Source of the DNA: Ruminococcaceae bacterium UBA5397
Lineage (GTDB): Bacteria > Bacillota > Clostridia > Oscillospirales > Acutalibacteraceae
Reading direction: 5' to 3'
NCBI GenBank assembly: GCA_002411615.1
Contig: DHOF01000008.1
Coordinates: 3,084-8,239 of the forward strand
DNA length: 5,156 bases
Shown: piece by piece, positions 1-5,156 of the stretch
Numbering within the stretch: position 1 is the stretch's first letter
Layout of the letters: each line of letters starts with the position of its first letter
Notes under the pieces: model-generated
Database searches by the model: none
What the model saw: only the letters and a program-made list of their open reading frames with translations
What the model was told of the DNA's origin: nothing
Position numbers and translations under genes: made by a program

Positions 1-192
1 GAAATTTTCGAGAAAGAACATCAGTTTTTAGAGGATATGGAAGACCTGTTTTTGACACATAATATTGATAAGACAATGTTGGAAGAAATTAAAGATAATA
101 TGCAGCTTGTCATGAAGAAAGTACAAAAGGTTGAGGCACCTGAGCTTCCGGAATTACAGCAGACGCATCCGCATGTAGACATTGAAAAATAA
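1..192 (+). CDS. C-terminal end of an unrecognised protein (5' truncated by window edge)
   Basis: Reading frame 1 is open from the first base to a TAA at 190-192, giving the last 63 residues of a protein that begins outside the window. I do not recognise the family. The visible part is charged and probably helical over about residues 1-45, with Glu/Asp and Lys alternating with Leu, Met and Ile. It then passes into a Pro/Glu/His-rich tail (EAPELPELQQTHPH) and ends VDIEK. No membrane segment, Cys motif or catalytic motif is visible. The downstream tcdA reading frame starts 109 bases later on the same strand. I see no terminator hairpin between them, so co-transcription is possible but unproven. 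Codon use and the clean stop suggest a real gene end; the antisense frame over the same bases gives a low-complexity Cys/Ser-rich product and looks like a shadow. Confidence 0.6.
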   Translation, partial: EIFEKEHQFLEDMEDLFLTHNIDKTMLEEIKDNMQLVMKKVQKVEAPELPELQQTHPHVDIEK

Positions 193-301
193 TGTTTGTG
201 AAAGATAAAGATGCCCTTGAAAAATTTTCTTTTGGACATGACAGGCAATTTTAAGATTGGGAACAGTTAAAAAGGATATTTGAAAACGGGATGTGACAGG
301 T

Positions 302-1021
302 ATGAACGAAGAACAATTTTCAAGGACGGAATTACTGATTGGTCAACCAGCAATTGAAAAACTCCACCAATCTTCCGTGATTATTTTTGGGGTCGGCGGA
401 GTGGGAGGTTATGCAGCGGAAGCCCTTTGTCGCAGCGGAGTTGGTTCATTGACTTTGGTGGACCCCGATACTGTCAGCGTTTCGAATCTGAACCGCCAGA
501 TTGTGGCAACTTATCAAACGCTGAATCAGCCGAAAGCTGAAATGATGACGAAACGTCTTCTTTCCATCAACCCGGAAGCTTCTGTCTTTCCGATTCCTAA
601 ATTTTATCAGGCGGAGAATGCGGAAGAGTTTCCACTGGATTCCTATGATTATGTCATTGACTGTATTGATACGGTATCCAGTAAGCTGCTGTTGGTGGAA
701 AATGCGAAAAAAGCAGGAACACCAATTATTAGTTCTATGGGTGCAGGGAATAAAGTGGATCCTACTGCATTTCGGGTGGGAGATATCTACGAAACAAAAG
801 TATGCCCACTTGCCAGAGTGATGCGCCGAGAGTTAAGGCAGAGAGGAATTGCTTCTTTAAAAGTTGTCTATAGCACAGAACCGCCAAGGACTCCTTTGCA
901 AAACAAAGAACCAGCAGCCCCTGGAAAGCGGCAGACACCCGGCAGTATGCCATTTGTTCCCTCTACAGCAGGACTGGTCTTGGCGAGTGCGGTTGTGCAG
1001 GATCTGACACGGGCGTGGTAG
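302..1021 (+). CDS. tcdA: tRNA threonylcarbamoyladenosine dehydratase TcdA (CsdL/YgdL family)
   Basis: This is a ThiF/MoeB/E1-like ATP-dependent enzyme. From knowledge of the family, it activates the carboxylate of t6A at position 37 of ANN-decoding tRNAs and closes it to cyclic t6A in the cytoplasm. In the 239-residue product, the nucleotide-binding motif GVGGVG lies at residues 30-35 after a beta strand (VIIF). The acidic residue of the next strand is D54 (LTLVDPD). N62-L-N-R65-Q66 is the ATP-contacting NLNRQ motif and K78 follows in NQPKAE. DCID at 120-123 matches the metal/adenylate region, and SSMGAGNKVDP at 144-154 is typical of clostridial TcdA. Length fits the family. I chose ATG 302 because MNEEQFSRTELL is the usual family N-terminus; the only other in-frame start, GTG 293, would add three residues, and neither has a well-spaced ribosome binding site. 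The Cys-rich insertion that I recall in some clostridial homologues before the PGS-x-x-FVPS segment is absent here. Confidence 0.93.
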   Translation: MNEEQFSRTELLIGQPAIEKLHQSSVIIFGVGGVGGYAAEALCRSGVGSLTLVDPDTVSVSNLNRQIVATYQTLNQPKAEMMTKRLLSINPEASVFPIPKFYQAENAEEFPLDSYDYVIDCIDTVSSKLLLVENAKKAGTPIISSMGAGNKVDPTAFRVGDIYETKVCPLARVMRRELRQRGIASLKVVYSTEPPRTPLQNKEPAAPGKRQTPGSMPFVPSTAGLVLASAVVQDLTRAW

Positions 1022-1221
1022 ATGTTGTATTACTAATTTAATGTTAGTAAATATAATACTATTATCTTAAATATTTGCAAGAAATATTTTATCGGTTTCT
1101 GTTTTATAATTCCAATTAAGAATATTAATTCTCTAAGTTTGTACTATCATTTTACAAGGGTTTTGTTATAAAAAGTTTATATAAAGGTTAAAAATAAAAT
1201 ATTTATAGTGGCTAAATAAAA
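1022..1221. other. AT-rich intergenic leader upstream of the Na/Pi symporter
   Basis: This gap of 200 bases is strikingly AT-rich compared with both flanking genes and holds no convincing coding frame. Two A/U-rich inverted repeats are visible: TTACTAA at 1030-1036 with TTAGTAA at 1044-1050, and AAATATTT at 1069-1076 with AAATATTT at 1082-1089 (5-base loop GCAAG), the latter followed by TTTTATC. Either could weakly end the tcdA transcript, but neither has the GC-rich stem of a normal intrinsic terminator. Perfect TATAAT hexamers occur at 1052-1057 and 1105-1110, without a good TTGACA-like box at 16-18 bases. A TTTACA lies at 1151-1156. Such matches arise easily by chance in this composition. 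I recognise no riboswitch. Confidence 0.5.
1105..1110 (+). promoter_or_regulatory. candidate -10 box for the Na/Pi symporter gene
   Basis: A perfect TATAAT sits 112 bases before the symporter start. The sequence 17 bases upstream (AAATAT) does not resemble a -35 box; TTGCAA at 1075-1080 does, but is 24 bases away. A second perfect TATAAT at 1052-1057 also lacks a clear partner. A promoter somewhere in 1022-1221 is likely because the gene follows a long AT-rich gap, but this placement is tentative. Confidence 0.25.
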
Positions 1222-2907
1222 ATGATTGGATGGAACAGAATGGGATTACAAAATGTCATGATGCTCCTGTGCGGACTTGGACTCTTCCTTTATGGTATGA
1301 ATCTGATGGGTGAAGGACTGGAACTTGCCGCCGGGTCAAAACTCAAAAACATGATCGAGCGCCTGACTACAAATCGCTATGTTGGTGCATTGGTAGGATT
1401 AGCGGTTACGGCTGTTATTCAGAGTTCCTCGGCAACTACCGTAATGGTGGTCGGTTTTGTCAATGCTGGCGTGATGTCGCTTTCTCAGGCAGCCGGCGTC
1501 ATTATGGGTGCTAATATCGGTACAACGGTCACGGGACTTTTGATTGCAATTCGTCTGAATGACTTGGCACCAATTGCAATCTTTTTGGGCGTAATTGGCG
1601 TTCTGTTTATCAAGAAGCACAATCGCAAGCATATTGCGCAAATCATTTTGGGATTCGGCATTTTGTTTTTCGGCATGACAACTATGAGTACAGCCATGGC
1701 CCCTCTCGCTCAGGATCAAGGCTTCTGCAATCTTCTTACCAGCTTGAGAAACCCAATTTTGGGCCTTTTGGTTGGCTTGGGTATTACGGCAATTATTCAA
1801 AGCTCCTCTGCTTCCATTGGCGTTTTGCAGGCATTGGCGTCTTCTGGCGCTATTGGATTGGGTTCTGCGGTGTATGTGATTTTTGGTCAGAATATTGGTA
1901 CCTGTGCAACGGCTTTGCTGGCGTCTATTGGTACGACAAAGACTGCACGGCGTACAGCAATTGTACATTTACTTTTTAATGTAATTGGTGCCGTTTCTTT
2001 TACCCTAATTTCTTACTTTACTCCTTTTGTGTCGGTAATTGAGGGGCTTGTGCCGGACAATCCAATGATGCAGATTTCGTTAGTGCATATTTGCTTTAAT
2101 GTGACGACAACGGCAGTTTTGCTCCCACTTTCCAATCGCCTTGTAGATCTTGCTTGCCGTTTGGTACCTGGAGTAGATCAAAAGCTGGAAGCAAGACGGC
2201 TGCAGTATCTGGATGAGCGTATTTTAAATACCCCTCCAGTGGCAGTTAGCCAAGTGATCAAAGAAGTCATCCGTATGTCACAGATTGCACGCTCAAACTT
2301 CCTTTTGAGTATGGATATGATTTATAAACGCGATGCGGATCGTATACCGGAACTGGAAGAAAACGAATCAATTCTTAATTTTTTGAATAAAGAAATTACT
2401 GCTTATCTGGTAAAAATCAACGGATTGGAGCTGGAAGATCAGGATCGTGAAACGATTGGCGCGATGTATCATGTGGTAAATGACATCGAAAGAATTGGCG
2501 ATTACAGCGAAAATATCTCGGAAGAAGCTCAAATTGTAGCAGATGGAAAAGCAACTATGAGTGATGCGGCAATAGCGGAACTCAAACAACTGCAGGAAAA
2601 AGTGTTAACAGTATTTGATTCTTCTATAGAGCTTTTTGCAGACGGCGGTTCTAAACAGGATCTTGGATTTGTAGTTAACAAAACAGAAGAACAAGTGGAC
2701 GAGTTAACAGAATATCTTAAAGTGAACCATATTGAACGTCTTAAGAGCGGAGAATGCTCTCCGCAGTCTGGTTCGGTTTATAATGATTTGCTGATTAATT
2801 TGGAGAGAATTGCAGATCATGCTACCAATGTGGCATTTTCAGTTCATACCGGAAAGCCTTTAGCAAAGTTGCCGGAACTCGCTGTGACGGGAACTGAAGC
2901 AAAATAA
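1222..2907 (+). CDS. Na+/phosphate symporter with C-terminal PhoU-like domain (NptA/YjbB, PNaS family)
   Basis: The 561-residue product has the layout of bacterial Na/Pi cotransporter II proteins. Residues 8-300 are a hydrophobic membrane part with roughly eight segments. It carries the inverted-repeat signature twice: QSSSAT at 67-72 followed by GANIGTT at 96-102, and QSSSAS at 193-198 followed by GQNIGT at 222-227. These paired QSSS motifs line the Na/phosphate site in this family. From about residue 340 the sequence becomes charged and helical and contains PhoU-type motifs, NDIERIGDYSEN at 420-431 and NLERIADHATN at 526-536, on the cytoplasmic side. Length is typical. The ATG at 1222 lacks an evident ribosome binding site; ATG 1240, with a weak GGATGG six bases before it, is an alternative giving MGLQNVMMLLCGLGLFLYG. 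A strong terminator follows, so the gene is probably monocistronic. The direction of transport (uptake or efflux) cannot be read from sequence. Confidence 0.93.
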   Translation: MIGWNRMGLQNVMMLLCGLGLFLYGMNLMGEGLELAAGSKLKNMIERLTTNRYVGALVGLAVTAVIQSSSATTVMVVGFVNAGVMSLSQAAGVIMGANIGTTVTGLLIAIRLNDLAPIAIFLGVIGVLFIKKHNRKHIAQIILGFGILFFGMTTMSTAMAPLAQDQGFCNLLTSLRNPILGLLVGLGITAIIQSSSASIGVLQALASSGAIGLGSAVYVIFGQNIGTCATALLASIGTTKTARRTAIVHLLFNVIGAVSFTLISYFTPFVSVIEGLVPDNPMMQISLVHICFNVTTTAVLLPLSNRLVDLACRLVPGVDQKLEARRLQYLDERILNTPPVAVSQVIKEVIRMSQIARSNFLLSMDMIYKRDADRIPELEENESILNFLNKEITAYLVKINGLELEDQDRETIGAMYHVVNDIERIGDYSENISEEAQIVADGKATMSDAAIAELKQLQEKVLTVFDSSIELFADGGSKQDLGFVVNKTEEQVDELTEYLKVNHIERLKSGECSPQSGSVYNDLLINLERIADHATNVAFSVHTGKPLAKLPELAVTGTEAK

Positions 2908-2925
2908 ATTTATTACAAATAAAAC

Positions 2926-2972
2926 AAAGAGACAGGACGAAAAATAGTTCGTTCTGTCTCTTTCTCTTTTTA
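2926..2972 (+). terminator. intrinsic terminator of the Na/Pi symporter gene
   Basis: A 16-bp stem pairs AAAGAGACAGGACGAA at 2926-2941 with TTCGTTCTGTCTCTTT at 2948-2963, with one G-U pair and a 6-base loop (AAATAG). It is followed by CTCTTTTTATTTTAT. It begins 19 bases after the stop codon and separates this unit from the downstream gene. Confidence 0.9.
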
Positions 2973-2986
2973 TTTTATAAAATTCA

Positions 2987-2995
2987 TGGTACAAT
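2987..2995 (+). promoter_or_regulatory. extended -10 promoter for the LURP-one-like gene
   Basis: TGGTACAAT matches an extended -10 element (TG-N-TACAAT, five of six to TATAAT), with the hexamer at 2990-2995. Seventeen bases upstream is TTTTTA at 2967-2972, a poor -35 box that overlaps the U-tract of the preceding terminator. Transcription would start near 3002 and give a leader of about 30 bases, matching the ribosome binding site at 3021-3026. Confidence 0.55.
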
Positions 2996-3020
2996 AAAGT
3001 TGATCATTAATTTCATAAAA

Positions 3021-3026
3021 AGGAGG
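3021..3026 (+). promoter_or_regulatory. strong ribosome binding site that fixes the TTG start at 3034
   Basis: AAAAGGAGGC contains a full AGGAGG seven bases before TTG 3034. The next in-frame ATG (3070) would remove the first strand of the domain and has no such site, so the TTG start is preferred. Confidence 0.8.
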
Positions 3027-3033
3027 CGGAAAA

Positions 3034-3522
3034 TTGAAATTCTACTTTAGACGTGACAGCGGAGATAACATGGCGTATTGCGTTTATGAGGAAAGTGGGA
3101 AACCAGCTTTTTTGATTAAAACCAATGGGCAGCAGCTGGGACTCAGATTGATTATAACGACGTCAAACGAGATACCAGTTGCCAGACTTCGTATTTTGGG
3201 GATGAGAGAACTTTATCATTGTGGGATTTCAATAGAAGGGCAGACTGGAATGCAGGTCGTTTTAAACCCGGTTTCCAGACAGCATCCGGTTCGTATCCGG
3301 GGCAGAGATTGGAGATTTCGTGGGAATCTCATTGACCGCAGTTTCGATTTTGTGGATTCCCGTGCATCATTGATTATGACACATTCATCGGCTTATGGTG
3401 TTTCTGGAAATGATTATGTGCTTGTTGTGCCGGATGAGCGTCATGCCTTGGAATCTGTCTGCATTGCTGCTGCAGTGGATTGTCAAGAACAGATTTTGCA
3501 ACCTGCACCGCTTCCGGTATAA
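3034..3522 (+). CDS. LURP-one-related (YxjI-like, tubby-like fold) protein
   Basis: This 162-residue protein has no signal peptide or clear membrane segment. It starts MKFYFRRDSGD and is built of short alternating beta strands. The order resembles the LURP-one-related family, whose members adopt a tubby C-terminal-like beta barrel: an N-terminal strand, AYCVYEESGKPAFLIK, a central IRGRDWRFRGNLIDRSFDF with the W-x-[FV]-x-G-[ND] pattern, then SLIMTHS, NDYVLVVPDERHALES and a hydrophobic C-terminal helix, VCIAAAVDC. That end pattern (Asp-Asp/Glu, hydrophobic helix, Asp-Cys) is typical of YxjI-type proteins, as is a length near 160. Biochemical function is unknown; lipid or membrane association is suggested for tubby-like folds but is not shown by this sequence. 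The start is TTG with an ideal AGGAGG. The gene stands alone between two terminators with its own promoter. The family call is by pattern recall and is moderately confident. Confidence 0.72.
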   Translation: MKFYFRRDSGDNMAYCVYEESGKPAFLIKTNGQQLGLRLIITTSNEIPVARLRILGMRELYHCGISIEGQTGMQVVLNPVSRQHPVRIRGRDWRFRGNLIDRSFDFVDSRASLIMTHSSAYGVSGNDYVLVVPDERHALESVCIAAAVDCQEQILQPAPLPV

Positions 3523-3557
3523 CTTTTTTGAAATTTTGCATTGATTTGCCTGATAGC

Positions 3558-3597
3558 AAGGGAGCTCTCAATAGAATGAGAGCTCCCTTTATTTAAA
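3558..3597 (+). terminator. intrinsic terminator of the LURP-one-like gene
   Basis: A perfect 13-bp stem pairs AAGGGAGCTCTCA at 3558-3570 with TGAGAGCTCCCTT at 3577-3589 around a 6-base loop (ATAGAA), followed by TTTATTTAA. It lies 35 bases after the TAA at 3520-3522. Read on the other strand it lies downstream of the convergent MgtC-family gene, but no T-run follows there (GCTATCAGG), so it is better placed to end the + transcript; partial two-way action is possible. Confidence 0.88.
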
Positions 3598-3621
3598 CTG
3601 CATGATAGATTTACTGATTTA

Positions 3622-4302
3622 TTAATATTCAATACTTTTAATGGCCGGAATATCCTTTAACAACTTAACAACGTCTTCAGCGTTATAAGCGGCCGGATAA
3701 CGAACGAGAAGCGTAATTTCCAGTTTTTGCGCAGAGAGCCGTTTTGTCTGAAGACTGGTGATTTCGATGTGATGCCTTTCGAAAATTTCCGAAAATAAAG
3801 TATGAATATCTTCATCGATTGAGACTTCAAGAACCAGTTTTTCAAAAATCGGTTCTTGAGAAACTTTTTTACAGTGGAGTAAAAATAGCTGAACAGCCAC
3901 AATTAAAATAGAAGCGGCAATGCCTAAAAGGTACATGCCGGCACCAAGTGCGCAGCCGACACCGACGGTTGCCCATAACCCGGCAGCAGTTGTAACGCCG
4001 GTAACATTTTCTTTTCGCACAAAAATGACACCGGCGCCTAGAAATCCAATTGCAGTGACAACACCCGCTGTAATTCTGGATGGATCAAGAGAAACTCCTT
4101 TTTCACCGATCAGGTCGAAAAATCCATATTTAGAAGTCAGAGTCATCAGCGCAGAAGCCATTGCCACAACGGCGTGAGTGCGCATCCCGACTGTTTTCGT
4201 ATGATTGGAAGATTGATCGTAACCAATTATGCAGCCGCATAAAGCTGCCAAAATTAAACGCAGTAGATATTGTCCCTGAATGATCCAGAAATCTTCCTCC
4301 AT
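3622..4302 (-). CDS. MgtC/SapB family membrane protein
   Basis: The 226-residue product has an N-terminal membrane half of about four to five helices (residues 12-28, 40-57, 78-96, 104-122, 124-142). A C-terminal soluble domain of about 75 residues with ACT-like beta-alpha pattern follows (EKLVLEVSIDEDIHTLFSEIF to the end). Family motifs are clear: VGMRTHAVVAMASAL from residue 38, DPSRITAGVVTAIGFLGAGVIF at 73-94, and GVTTAAGLWATVGVGCALGAGMY at 102-124. The family is named for Salmonella MgtC, linked to growth in low Mg2+ and to inhibition of ATP synthase; many members, probably including this one, have no proven transport role. The usual acidic-Arg pair of the first helix (ER or DR) reads D29-Q30. 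The start at 4302 is supported by AGGAGG (minus strand, 4310-4315) seven bases upstream. The gene is convergent with the LURP-one-like gene and divergent from valS. Confidence 0.92.
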   Translation of the reverse strand: MEEDFWIIQGQYLLRLILAALCGCIIGYDQSSNHTKTVGMRTHAVVAMASALMTLTSKYGFFDLIGEKGVSLDPSRITAGVVTAIGFLGAGVIFVRKENVTGVTTAAGLWATVGVGCALGAGMYLLGIAASILIVAVQLFLLHCKKVSQEPIFEKLVLEVSIDEDIHTLFSEIFERHHIEITSLQTKRLSAQKLEITLLVRYPAAYNAEDVVKLLKDIPAIKSIEY

Positions 4303-4330
4303 CGTGTGGCCTCCTTTTCTATTTTTCTAT

Positions 4331-4339
4331 ATTATAACA
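4331..4339 (-). promoter_or_regulatory. extended -10 promoter of the MgtC-family gene
   Basis: On the minus strand the sequence reads TGTTATAAT, an extended -10 element with a perfect TATAAT at 4331-4336. Seventeen bases further upstream (4354-4359) is GTACAA, a poor -35 box. Transcription would start near 4324, leaving a leader of only about 20 bases that holds the ribosome binding site at 4310-4315 and has no room for a riboswitch. Confidence 0.7.
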
Positions 4340-4373
4340 TGATTTGAGAGAATTTGTACGAAGTAATCGAATC

Positions 4374-4402
4374 TTGACACAGATCTGTTTTTCGAGTATA
4401 AT
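4374..4402 (+). promoter_or_regulatory. full-consensus sigma-A promoter of the T-box/valS unit
   Basis: TTGACA at 4374-4379 and TATAAT at 4397-4402 are both perfect consensus hexamers, 17 bases apart. Transcription should begin near 4409, about 40 bases before T-box stem I. Such a strong promoter fits a leader controlled by attenuation, where transcription starts often and termination sets output. Confidence 0.93.
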
Positions 4403-4615
4403 ATTTATTATTATTGAGAATAATATGAATGATATACAAAGACAAAGATGGGGAAAAAGGCAAAAGATTTCTATTTTCAGAAAGTCGGCGGATGATGCGA
4501 GCCGATAGTGTGCTTTTGCGAATCAGTCACCCCGGAGTTGTCCCGCTGAATCGACATTAAGCGAGACCGAATAAGACTTTCGCGTTAAGAAAGAGAGGGC
4601 TTTAAAAGCCGAATG

Positions 4616-4654
4616 CGGGTGGTACCGCGGATCTTTTGTTACAGATTCGCCCCG
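4616..4654 (+). promoter_or_regulatory. T-box antiterminator
   Basis: Helix A1 pairs CGGG 4616-4619 with CCCG 4651-4654. The seven-base bulge TGGTACC (4620-4626) contacts the tRNA acceptor end. Helix A2 pairs GCGGATCT 4627-4634 with AGATTCGC 4643-4650, with one G-U pair and an 8-base loop. Its 3' strand shares 4649-4654 with the terminator, so the two structures exclude each other. Confidence 0.85.
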
Positions 4655-4690
4655 GATACAGTTTTTCTGTATCCGGGGCTTTTTATTTTT
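4649..4690 (+). terminator. T-box leader terminator
   Basis: A perfect 13-bp, GC-rich stem pairs GCCCCGGATACAG at 4649-4661 with CTGTATCCGGGGC at 4667-4679 around a TTTTT loop, followed by TTTTTATTTTT at 4680-4690. It is the default off structure of the leader, 38 bases before the valS start. Confidence 0.95.
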
Positions 4691-4728
4691 AAAGGTTAAT
4701 TTATAAAAAGTGGTTGGAGGAATAACCG

Positions 4729-5156
4729 ATGAGCAGAGAGATCGCAAAATCTTATGATCCCGGAGAAGTGGAAGATCGAATCTACGACTTCTGGGAGAAG
4801 GGAAATTATTTTCATGCGGAACCTGATCCAAAGAAAGAGCCGTATACGATTGTGATTCCGCCACCAAATATTACGGGGCAGCTTCACATGGGGCATGCTA
4901 TGGATGAGACGCTTCAAGATATTTTGATTCGCTGGCGTCGGATGCAGGGACGCTGCGCATTGTGGCTTCCCGGAACAGACCATGCATCTATTGCAACTGA
5001 AGCAAAAATTGTGGAAGCAATGCGCAAAGAGGGAATTACAAAAGAAGGAATTGGACGGGAAGCGTTCTTAGAGCGTGCATGGGCTTGGAAGGAAAAGTTT
5101 GGCGGAAGAATTGTCGAACAGCTTCGTAAATTAGGCTCTTCCTGTGATTGGCAGCG
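4729..5156 (+). CDS. valS: valyl-tRNA synthetase, N-terminal part (3' truncated by window edge)
   Basis: The frame runs from ATG 4729 past the window end, giving the first 142 residues of a class Ia synthetase that is usually about 880 long. It charges tRNA-Val with valine in the cytoplasm. The N-terminus ([28 protein letters not shown]) is typical ValRS. The HIGH signature is HMGH at residues 53-56 within [32 protein letters not shown] further on is the family's next conserved block, in the Firmicutes-style form with Ser after GTDHA. The KMSKS loop, editing domain and tRNA-binding C-terminus lie outside the window. The start has GGAGG at 4716-4720, eight bases upstream. The T-box directly before it, with a GUC specifier, independently supports the valine assignment. 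Confidence 0.97.
   Translation, partial: MSREIAKSYDPGEVEDRIYDFWEKGNYFHAEPDPKKEPYTIVIPPPNITGQLHMGHAMDETLQDILIRWRRMQGRCALWLPGTDHASIATEAKIVEAMRKEGITKEGIGREAFLERAWAWKEKFGGRIVEQLRKLGSSCDWQ

Larger units (their letters stand above)
4409..4690 (+). promoter_or_regulatory. T-box riboswitch, tRNA-Val specific (specifier GUC), controlling valS
   Basis: The leader has all main T-box parts. Stem I is closed by GGGG 4450-4453 with CCCC 4530-4533, and by GCAAAAG 4460-4466 with CTTTTGC 4513-4519; its distal arm is TCGGC 4485-4489 with GCCGA 4501-4505. Between the two lower helices the 3' side of the specifier loop reads GAATCAGTCA (4520-4529), placing GUC, a valine codon, at 4526-4528 followed by the usual A. 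A small stem III is GGCU 4598-4601 with AGCC 4607-4610. The conserved T-box GGGTGGTACCGCGG is at 4617-4630; its TGGT (4620-4623) would pair with ACCA, the 3' end of a tRNA with discriminator A. Uncharged tRNA-Val should stabilise the antiterminator and allow valS expression; charged tRNA should not. Confidence 0.95.

Noticed and set aside
21..248. 75-residue minus-strand frame rich in Cys and Ser at the window start
   Set aside because: The product is low in complexity, and the plus frame from base 1 to the TAA at 192 is a better gene end.
1151..1180. TTTACA-like Pho box or -35 element before the phosphate symporter
   Set aside because: Only one copy is seen, while PhoP sites need several regularly spaced repeats, and no -10 box lies at 16-18 bases from it.
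1399..1968. 189-residue open frame on the minus strand inside the Na/Pi symporter gene
   Set aside because: It is antisense to a well-supported membrane protein, is rich in Asn, Cys and Arg with no domain pattern, and has no ribosome binding site; it is a shadow.
3558..3589. Bidirectional terminator between the convergent genes
   Set aside because: The stem is symmetrical, but only the plus strand has a following T-rich run, so two-way termination is not supported.
3920..4177. 85-residue plus-strand frame inside the MgtC-family gene
   Set aside because: It is a low-complexity Pro/Thr/Ala product opposite a well-conserved family sequence; it is a shadow.
4303..4330. Mg2+ riboswitch (M-box) upstream of the MgtC-family gene
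   Set aside because: The predicted leader of about 20 bases is far too short, and the upstream sequence belongs to the divergent promoter region.
4409..4424. A/U hairpin at the start of the valS transcript (ATTATT with AATAAT, loop GAG)
   Set aside because: Six A-U pairs with a three-base loop in AT-rich sequence is too weak to call a structure.
4523..4983. Two overlapping minus-strand open frames across the T-box and valS start
   Set aside because: They run antisense to a structured RNA leader and a clear ValRS frame, and show no protein motif.

Overview
The window looks like an ordinary chromosomal stretch from a low- to mid-GC Firmicute, most likely of class Clostridia (an Oscillospiraceae/Ruminococcaceae-like organism is plausible but not provable here). 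The signs are strong AGGAGG-type ribosome binding sites, a TTG start, intrinsic terminators ending in U-tracts, a valS T-box leader, and a TcdA protein with the N-terminal motif typical of clostridial members. I see no mobile element, phage gene, CRISPR array, rRNA or tRNA.

Layout. (1) 1-192 is the C-terminal end of an unrecognised helical, acidic protein on +. (2) 302-1021 (+) encodes TcdA, the E1-like enzyme that cyclises the t6A base of tRNA. (3) 1022-1221 is a very AT-rich spacer with weak A/U hairpins and -10-like hexamers. (4) 1222-2907 (+) encodes a Na+/phosphate symporter (NptA/YjbB type) with a PhoU-like cytoplasmic tail; a strong terminator follows. (5) 3034-3522 (+) encodes a LURP-one/YxjI-like (tubby-like fold) protein. 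It has its own extended -10 promoter, a TTG start and its own terminator. (6) 3622-4302 (-) encodes an MgtC/SapB-family membrane protein, convergent with the previous gene. (7) 4374-4690 (+) holds a full-consensus promoter and a complete T-box riboswitch whose specifier (GUC), discriminator contact (UGGU), antiterminator and terminator can all be placed. (8) 4729 to the window end (+) is the 5' part of valS (valyl-tRNA synthetase), which the T-box controls.

How the parts relate. The genes do not form one pathway; most are single transcription units bounded by terminators. Two concern tRNA (TcdA modification of position 37; ValRS charging) and two concern ion or phosphate handling at the membrane (Na/Pi symporter; MgtC family). 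The best-supported regulatory story is valS control by uncharged tRNA-Val. I found no convincing undescribed system. The points most worth a second look are the LURP-one-like gene, the MgtC variant motif with its very short leader, and the AT-rich leader of the phosphate transporter.
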